From Discostella pseudostelligera (lineage: Eukaryota; Bacillariophyta; Thalassiosirophyceae; Thalassiosirales; Thalassiosiraceae), in contig JALLBK010000971.1 of the NCBI GenBank assembly GCA_036940085.1, forward strand, positions 1-10,201: a DNA stretch of 10,201 bases, given 5' to 3'. Numbering within the stretch: the first letter of the stretch is position 1; each line of letters begins with the position of its first letter. The position numbers and the translations under genes were made by a program. Shown here piece by piece: positions 6,601 through 10,201 of the stretch. A model generated the notes under the pieces. It was not told the origin of the DNA and did no database searches. It worked only from the letters and a program-made list of their open reading frames with translations.

Positions 6601-8256
6601 AAGAGTGGATCGGCGGAAGATGATGAAATATCCGAATTGTCCGAACCGACGTATCAATCATTGGAACAGCGGGCATTCAAGGGACGGAGTATTCCACAGT
6701 CTTTGTACGTACCACAATCGAGCGATGCCATGACTATTTCCCCGATGGTGTCGAGCACATCGTTCGGGTTGTCACCGTATGAAAGTAGGAAGCCTATTTT
6801 GTCCAAGGATAAATTGGATAAGATGGCGCAAATGGCTGAAGAGGGAACGTTGGATCTGCCTGCTATGCCGGATGTAACTATCGCTTCTACTGCTGATGAG
6901 ATCAAGGAGGAGGATGCATCCACCGTTGTGGAGGATACGGCAAACAAAACTGACTCGGACAATGTCATCGTCGTCCCTGTCGCCGCAGTTGTCAAAGAGA
7001 CGGAGGAGCAGAAGCAACGCCGATTAAAGGCTGTGGCACGTGCCAAGAAGATTGAAGCCATTGCTGCCCGTCGCAATGCTGGCGAGGACGATGATGAGTC
7101 GGCAGTGTCGGGTTTGTCAAAGAGGCTTCGAACGCGAAGGAAGAAGAAGGTGCAATTGGCGTCGATTAGTCAGGAAGATTGTAGTGTCAAGACGGAAGAA
7201 TCACAAAAGAGTGATGAGAAACTAGTTGCTTCGGTCAAGGTGGAATCGGAAGAGGAAAAGCAGCGCAAGATGAGAGCCGAGGCGCGAGCGAAGAAGTTGG
7301 AGGCCATCGCGGCAAGTCGTAATACCGGCGTGGATGTGGATGACGACACCGCTGTATCTGGAATATCGAAGCGTCATCGTATTCGAAGGAAGAAGTCGGC
7401 ATTGGCGGCCATTACCCCCGAGGAGCGAGAAAGAAACGAATGGAAGAAGTCTGTGTACGGCTTTGTCATGAATGCCGAACAAGTCCAATGGCGGAACTCC
7501 ATCTACTCCCACATACTTAACGCGGAAACGACCCGTGCTAAGAATATGGATGCCAAACGCGAGCTCGATGAGCAGAATTCTGCCGCGCAACGCCGTCGTG
7601 AGAATAAGGAACGGTTGGAACAGAAGGCTAAGAAGTTTGCGGCACGTGCGGAACGATTTCACAAAAGTCGTCTTGAGGGTGGAGCCGATGACGATGGAGG
7701 GAGCGTGATTAGCTCCGCGTCTATGAGTATAAGAAGGCGAAACCACCGGAAGTCGTCGGCGCGTCAAAGTCTTGCGGCGGCACCACCACCTCTAGTGGAA
7801 GAACCGGCGGTGGCAACAACAGAGTCTCTATCAGTCTACGAGGCTTCGCCAGCGGTATTGACCGAAGTGGAGAAAGAGAATCTTGAACGCAATCAATGGT
7901 GCTCTGAAGTCTATGCTACGGCACTGAATGCAGACCAAAACTTATGGAAGAAGGATGTATTCAATCATGTTCTCAACGCCGAAGAGGAACGCATAAAGCG
8001 GATGGAAGTCGAAGCTAAAATTGAAGAAGACCGCGCTATCGCCTTGGCCTTGAAAGAGAACGAACGTAAGAATGAGTTGCGATCGAAGAAGATGGAACAG
8101 CTGAAGTTGCATCGAGACGCTGACACTTTTGGTGAGGGTGATAGTTCCATTGCTGCATCAGAGGAAGACCAAGGTCGATCGGTTGCAGCCGCCACCACAA
8201 TTTCTGCCAAACCAAAGTGGAAGAATCGCAGGAAGAAGGCTGCCAATAAGAAATAA
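3631..8256 (+). CDS. Large membrane-anchored coiled-coil repeat protein, unknown function
   Basis: A 1541-codon uninterrupted frame runs from ATG 3631 (context aaaaATGcc) to TAA 8254-8256. I do not recognise it as a named family. In order it shows: an Ala-rich amphipathic N-terminus (1-45); a basic KKKKRK patch then an acidic run (56-83); a short hydrophobic segment (154-170) followed by a basic RRRSKKLR stretch; a strong membrane helix (257-280); a 140-residue acidic loop with two Cys (C332, C348); a third helix (421-440); a highly charged coiled coil (about 476-628) that contains a G-V-P motif at 546-568; a Ser/Pro/Thr-rich, probably disordered region (629-1110) with two W-x-x-R-P-S-x-R-D repeats; and a Lys/Arg/Glu-rich C-terminal repeat array (1124-1541). 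The charged coiled coil should be cytosolic, so the protein could tether an organelle membrane to cytoskeletal or trafficking factors, but that is inference. Its length and maintained internal repeats make it almost certainly a real gene. Confidence 0.9.
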   Translation: MPEPLLSGLKARLARTFLNFLDEHGNYRSALEEAAARAAAAEANSLWARDRRGRNKKKKRKYGGKLNDGEMDDEDDDDDDLWEELELPPVASDANNNNMNKHPPLPDDPYEQIQFYFATFTQRTKLQLHQQLEYYQTQTQNWLHEELHHVHRVPLFSASMLLTSITLYTLRRRSKKLRHMIRVHSILGKKFTLKEYIHANIIRGYVFLEHSLDGSTLWKKLADKANKAEMAALASMTPHQRTKFERFVKLEYVGEQFLLICLLLGMMACGFTLMMSLTSLWKGGIGGDGDGDDALIGPIDSMEGIDGLMNTTTTTNMEEIMRELAEERYNACVTDAEFGGVEDPNDVCIMDTFLDLAMSELGLDAGETVTTTPVTIDDATTAPSSSVLSPLRSKINRILITKLGLPSSFANYLTSLRTQTIAYLTSFVTFLLFLLSHYLAHKLHTALMHNDPMKHFVLSSDATVKADGTVEAKRGETEAQRKRRERMMQAERLKAQMAQLAMEAKQAVEARRQRLEGDAAVEKEKEQEQKKQSEEQEEIVRMHSKQYMMIKAGVPEVAIMNTLLAEGIEEEDERKEIIDKLRTIKNIRAEEAQRAEEAEAKRLELEKKQEEEKEHIAQERLRLAKAQKGTVKRSFSSNGTTSATTPKNDGGDELKKRLYERKISASSIVSAPPIGEGSSNSNLSTAVSAKSNITSSFAAPSPAAAAIAGALERKGSSSLKGIPPKTPTPPSSRRDSLEATGSGSTAKSLADTTPKKSNIILSPTSETNAAPNVANSLSVKSNQAEKSGEASVSEKFLPPPMPSIIPIANAKSTDGGSSDSRSSSPPPVLVRISSSPDGDELQAGGMLTSWSERPSARDILATITAVENAPDEEEVNVVVEGSTKTIDLSPSWLHTPAFERAVRNSNASWDRRPSSRDVMAKIRAVELLEAKQAEKSTKQSSGTSANDRPTPRRGGARTSSMVEESLGIINEGNTTSILSPTSFDVKQKVSKSGSAEDDEISELSEPTYQSLEQRAFKGRSIPQSLYVPQSSDAMTISPMVSSTSFGLSPYESRKPILSKDKLDKMAQMAEEGTLDLPAMPDVTIASTADEIKEEDASTVVEDTANKTDSDNVIVVPVAAVVKETEEQKQRRLKAVARAKKIEAIAARRNAGEDDDESAVSGLSKRLRTRRKKKVQLASISQEDCSVKTEESQKSDEKLVASVKVESEEEKQRKMRAEARAKKLEAIAASRNTGVDVDDDTAVSGISKRHRIRRKKSALAAITPEERERNEWKKSVYGFVMNAEQVQWRNSIYSHILNAETTRAKNMDAKRELDEQNSAAQRRRENKERLEQKAKKFAARAERFHKSRLEGGADDDGGSVISSASMSIRRRNHRKSSARQSLAAAPPPLVEEPAVATTESLSVYEASPAVLTEVEKENLERNQWCSEVYATALNADQNLWKKDVFNHVLNAEEERIKRMEVEAKIEEDRAIALALKENERKNELRSKKMEQLKLHRDADTFGEGDSSIAASEEDQGRSVAAATTISAKPKWKNRRKKAANKK
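5266..5334 (+). other. G-V-P motif resembling WASH complex subunit 3 (CCDC53)
   Basis: Residues 546-568 of the large protein read Q-Y-M-M-I-K-A, then GVPEVAIMN, then TLLAEGI. From memory, the WASH subunit 3 family has a conserved block of the form Y-x-x-M/I-x-x-G-V-P-x-x-A-I-x-N-x-M/L-x-x-E-G-L/I. The agreement in spacing and in the G-V-P, A-I, N and E-G positions is good. The motif sits in a break of otherwise continuous charged coiled coil. No other part of the protein resembles that subunit. Confidence 0.5.
6169..6231 (+). repeat. W-x-x-R-P-S-x-R-D repeat, copy 1
   Basis: Residues 847-867 of the large protein contain SWSERPSARDILATITAVE. The pattern shared with copy 2 is S-W-x-x-R-P-S-x-R-D-[IV]-[LM]-A-x-I-x-A-V-E. 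It is a short, probably helical island in a region otherwise rich in Ser, Pro and Thr, which suggests a linear binding motif. The two Trp residues are 59 positions apart. Confidence 0.6.
6346..6408 (+). repeat. W-x-x-R-P-S-x-R-D repeat, copy 2
   Basis: Residues 906-926 contain SWDRRPSSRDVMAKIRAVE, matching copy 1 at 12 of 19 positions, with conservative changes at others. A nearby S-W at 891-892 lacks the R-P-S part and is not counted. Confidence 0.6.
7420..7575 (+). repeat. Type B repeat 1, two 16-residue W/NAE half-units
   Basis: Trp codons at 7441 and 7489 are exactly 48 nt apart. Each begins a half-unit of the form W-x3-[VI]-Y-x4-N-A-E. The half-units are WKKSVYGFVMNAE and WRNSIYSHILNAE. 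A charged helix rich in Lys, Arg and Glu follows. The pattern suggests two short helices packing through aromatic residues; I do not know a family with this signature. Confidence 0.7.
7873..8031 (+). repeat. Type B repeat 2, two 16-residue W/NA[ED] half-units
   Basis: Trp codons at 7897 and 7945 are again 48 nt apart. The half-units are WCSEVYATALNAD and WKKDVFNHVLNAE. About 19 of 48 aligned positions match type B repeat 1, concentrated at E-R-N, W, V-Y, N-A, W, H, L-N-A-E and the R-x-K-x-M that follows. Confidence 0.7.
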
Positions 8257-8710
8257 CAAGTTGAAGCTCGAACAACGAAGAGTCAATAACAATGGGAGGA
8301 GAAACTAATGCATTGTATGTGTAGATAATCCATGACTCGGAGGATAGAAGTGAACAAACAAGTACATATTCATCAACCTGCTTATTCTCTGGTTACCAAT
8401 CTGTGAAAGACAATGTGTTGCTACGTCAAAAGATGTTTGTAACAGCGAATAGAGAAAATTAATTCAATGATAAATCCTATTCCCTGCTATTCACATCGTC
8501 ATTGATACCGACATAAAAACACCGGTATGCATGCCCATGCTTGCAGTGCCGCCCCAACAACTTGAACCACACCAAGGTGACTGGTGACAAAGACGTTCAG
8601 CAGCATTCGGCACAAAGTCCGCCTTTATTCAACTTTATGAACAATAGACAACGAAGCAATCCGTTCATCCAATGCTTCGACGCCGTTATTTTGCCACATT
8701 TTTTTGCTGC

Positions 8711-8814
8711 CACGTGTTCCCTCTGCAGCTTCCACGTGTTCACTCTACAGCTTCCACGCGTTCTCTCTACGCTTCCACGTGTAGCTGTCGTCAGTCGACG
8801 TCATCGTCGACGTC
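8711..8814. promoter_or_regulatory. Phased array of six ACGT-core sites upstream of carrier gene
   Basis: CACGTG occurs at 8711, 8733 and 8776, with the one-base variant CACGCG at 8755. GACGTC follows at 8797 and 8809. Core starts are therefore spaced 22, 22, 21, 21 and 12 bp. The first four copies sit in an imperfect 21-22 bp tandem unit of the form CTTCCACGTGTTCxCTCTxCAG. The ACGTCA at 8798-8803 matches the CO2/cAMP-responsive half-site reported in diatom carbonic anhydrase promoters. The array lies about 170-270 bp before the carrier ATG. A spacing of two helical turns would put bZIP or bHLH dimers on one DNA face. The sites and spacing are seen directly; the regulatory role is inferred. 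Confidence 0.55.
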
Positions 8815-8839
8815 TGCCTTTCCCCACAGCACAGATGAG

Positions 8840-8866
8840 AATATCCAAATCCAATATCCAATATCC
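8840..8866. repeat. Short AATATCC tandem repeat
   Basis: The units AATATCC, AAATCC, AATATCC and AATATCC are joined head to tail, followed by a partial AATTC. They lie about 115-140 bp before the carrier ATG, in the likely core promoter or leader. The second unit lacks one base. Confidence 0.55.
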
Positions 8867-8981
8867 AATTCACCGACCATCTACCGACCTCCACCTCCAC
8901 CGACACTGCCAATAGCAAAAGATATTCCACTATCCATCAATACTATTATCTTCCATAAATACAACAACAACGACACCAACC

Positions 8982-9954
8982 ATGTCCCTCCAACAGCCAC
9001 GCAAACCCAACCTCCTGGAATCCATGGCCTGCGGCGGTCTCGCGGCGGCCTTTGCCGTCAACTTCACCCATCCCATCGAGCTTGTCAAGACGCGCATGCA
9101 GGCCTCCGGCGGTACCATTGGCGGCACCATCTCGGGAGTGATGAAGAATGAGGGTGTGTTGTCCTTTTGGAAGGGGTTGCCATTTGCGTATGGACGAGAA
9201 TTGAGTTATACCAGTGTGAAATTGGGTGCTTGTGAGTAGTAGTAATTCAACACATGCACCTTCTCACTTAACAATGCTCACGAAAGTGAAATGAATCTAA
9301 TATTATGTTTGCATTATTATTCATCAATCCAATTATTCAGATGCACCCGTCCGGAATCTCCTCGGTGCCGGAGAAGACTCCCCTGATGCACCCTTCTACC
9401 TCAAATTCTTGGCGGGGGCATTAACCGGAGGTGTCGGATCCGTCATCGGCAATCCCTTCGACGTTTGCAAAACCCTCGCACAGACCAATACCGACAAGGG
9501 CACATCCCTAATCGGCCTCGTCTCGAACATGATGCGTGATCAGGGCATTGCCGGTTTCTACCGTGGTGTAGAGGTCAACATCATTCGGGCATGTATATTG
9601 AATGCCACGAAGATGGGTGTGTACGATGTCACCAAGGGGTATGTCACCGAAACGACGGGATGGTCGCGAAAAGATATCAAAACCTCGTTTGCTTCGGCGT
9701 TTGTTGCCGGTTTCTTCATGACAGTGACCGTAGCACCTTCGGATATGATCCGTACCAAATTGATGAATCAACCCACCGATGCTAAACTGTACAATGGATT
9801 TGTCGATTGCGCTCAAAAGATAGTGGCCGAGGGTGGGGTGTTGAGTTTGTGGAGAGGGTTTATCCCCATTTGGGCACGATTTGCCCCCCAGGCTACGTTG
9901 CAGTTGTTGACGATTGAGGTTATTTACAATAACATGGGATTTAGTGGTATTTAG
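8982..9954 (+). CDS. Mitochondrial carrier family protein (SLC25), two exons
   Basis: Exon 1 (8982-9231) and exon 2 (9341-9954) join in phase 1 to give 287 residues, the normal size for this family. These proteins exchange metabolites across the inner mitochondrial membrane through three repeats of two helices each. All three signature motifs are present: PIELVK (31-36), PFDVCK (122-127) and PSDMIR (216-221). Each is followed by the usual E/Q-G-[IV]-x-x-[FL]-[WY]-[KR]-G block. The join restores K-L-G-A-Y-A-P-V-R-N-L-L, a typical end of helix 2. The last helix reads [10 protein letters not shown], with Arg263 where many dicarboxylate-type carriers have a substrate-binding Arg. The NQPTD segment after motif 3 also recalls the oxaloacetate/SLC25A34-35 group. 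Dicarboxylate, oxoglutarate or uncoupling-type carriers are the nearest relatives I can suggest. Exact substrate is uncertain. The start is chosen for its fit to the family N-terminus and its accaaccATG context. Confidence 0.93.
9232..9340 (+). other. Spliceosomal intron of the carrier gene
   Basis: This 109-bp GT-AG intron has donor t|GTGAGT at 9232 and acceptor attattCAG|at ending at 9340, and it is AT-rich compared with both exons. Removing it splits one Tyr codon (t|at, residue 84) and restores the carrier fold. Read through, the frame stops within two codons (TAG at 9237-9239), giving only the first repeat. The intron lies at the end of helix 2, close to the boundary between repeats 1 and 2. 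Confidence 0.92.
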
Positions 9955-10031
9955 GAGAGGAATACTCGAACAACAATATGTCGAATCCGATGGATTGGTG
10001 GAAGGGAGGAATGAGAGCTAGAGAGACGTGT

Positions 10032-10063
10032 GCGTACGCGCTTGAAACTGCTTGATATATAAA
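10032..10063. promoter_or_regulatory. GCGTACGC palindrome and TATATAAA run in 3' flank
   Basis: The carrier's 3' flank (9955-10201) contains an 8-bp palindrome at 10032-10039 and a TATA-box-like TATATAAA at 10056-10063. It could be a core promoter for a gene beyond the right edge or just AT-rich UTR. No convincing coding start follows within the window. Confidence 0.2.
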
Positions 10064-10201
10064 TGGAGGTGGAGGAAAGGATGGAGGAGTGGAGATGTAT
10101 ATGCCGTGCATGTGAGTGTGAAAGTCCGAAGAGTTCAACTGGTGTTTCTAAGTTATCTTGATAAAATGTACATCATTATTCCACAAAGTGACTTTTGAAT
10201 G

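Larger units (their letters stand above)
7000..8253 (+). repeat. C-terminal composite repeat array, order A1-A2-B1-A3-B2-A4
   Basis: Two repeat types alternate in residues 1124-1541. Type A is a basic helix with AKK, an acidic D/G stretch, a short S-x-x-S-type segment and a basic RR(K) end. A1 (7000-7179) and A2 (7246-7425) agree at roughly 37 of 60 positions. A3 (7600-7779) and A4 (8053-8253) are more diverged but keep the same order of parts. Type B (7420-7575 and 7873-8031) carries paired W-x3-[VI]-[YF]-x4-N-A-[ED] units. The first Trp of B1 to that of B2 is 456 nt, and the KK of A3 to that of A4 is also 456 nt. So B1-A3 and B2-A4 form a 152-residue tandem duplication without net indels between those landmarks. 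Confidence 0.8.
8257..8981. promoter_or_regulatory. Intergenic region: 3' flank of large gene and carrier promoter
   Basis: This 725-bp stretch has no convincing protein: the open frames inside it are His/Ser/Pro-rich and run through evident repeats. The left half (8257-8540) is the AT-rich 3' flank of the large gene, with no canonical AATAAA. ATGCATGC occurs at 8527-8534. The right half carries the ACGT-core array (8711-8814), a short AATATCC array (8840-8866) and a C/A-rich leader ending in accaaccATGtc at the carrier start. Confidence 0.55.

Noticed and set aside
4347..6602. Long antisense frames (4347-4862, 5067-5504, 5508-5954, 5976-6602) opposite the large gene
   Set aside because: They mirror the codon bias of the plus-strand gene and give Ser-rich, low-complexity translations. 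The plus-strand frame has repeats and membrane helices that the antisense frames lack.
8541..9151. Open frames 8541-8915 and 8672-9151 before and over the carrier start
   Set aside because: They translate the ACGT array and AATATCC repeat into His/Ser/Pro-rich sequence, and the second overlaps carrier exon 1 out of frame.
10063..10161. 32-codon frame just after TATATAAA near the right edge
   Set aside because: Short, Glu/Cys-rich and without any recognisable feature; the TATA-ATG spacing is too small for a normal promoter.
1..10201. tRNA, rRNA, CRISPR, insertion sequence, retroelement or viral gene
   Set aside because: I looked on both strands and saw no cloverleaf with A/B boxes, no regularly spaced direct repeats with spacers, no transposase or reverse-transcriptase motifs, and no terminal repeats with target duplication.

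Overview
The window looks like nuclear DNA from a photosynthetic stramenopile, most likely a diatom. The reasons are moderate GC, long intronless genes separated by 0.7-0.9 kb, one short (109 bp) GT-AG spliceosomal intron, A-rich start contexts in place of ribosome binding sites, Asp/Ser/Thr-rich low-complexity proteins, and a mitochondrial carrier gene. The lineage is inferred from style, not from a marker gene. I see no rRNA, tRNA, CRISPR, transposon or viral gene.

Layout, left to right. (1) A minus-strand gene (119-943) encodes a 274-residue single-pass membrane protein with an acidic Ser-rich tail. (2) A 928-bp divergent spacer follows, holding a pair of TGCATGCA palindromes and several ACGT-core sites. 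(3) A plus-strand gene (1872-2822) encodes a 316-residue protein with the same overall plan and weak, ordered similarity to its divergent neighbour. (4) An 808-bp spacer has several short palindromes. (5) A 1541-codon intronless gene (3631-8256) encodes a large unrecognised protein. It has N-terminal membrane segments, a long charged coiled coil containing a G-V-P motif like that of WASH-complex subunit 3, a Ser/Pro/Thr-rich middle with two W-x-x-R-P-S-x-R-D repeats, and a C-terminal repeat array containing a 152-residue tandem duplication. (6) A 725-bp spacer carries a strikingly regular row of ACGT cores at 22, 22, 21, 21 and 12 bp. (7) A two-exon gene (8982-9954) encodes a complete 287-residue mitochondrial carrier (SLC25 family) with all three P-x-[DE]-x-x-[KR] signatures. 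(8) The final 247 bp is 3' flank.

Only the carrier has a function that can be named. The other three genes are membrane-anchored, low-complexity proteins with no recognised enzyme domain. Nothing ties the four into a pathway. The points most worth following up are the phased ACGT array upstream of the carrier, the repeat architecture of the 1541-residue protein, and the possible ancient duplication behind the divergent pair.
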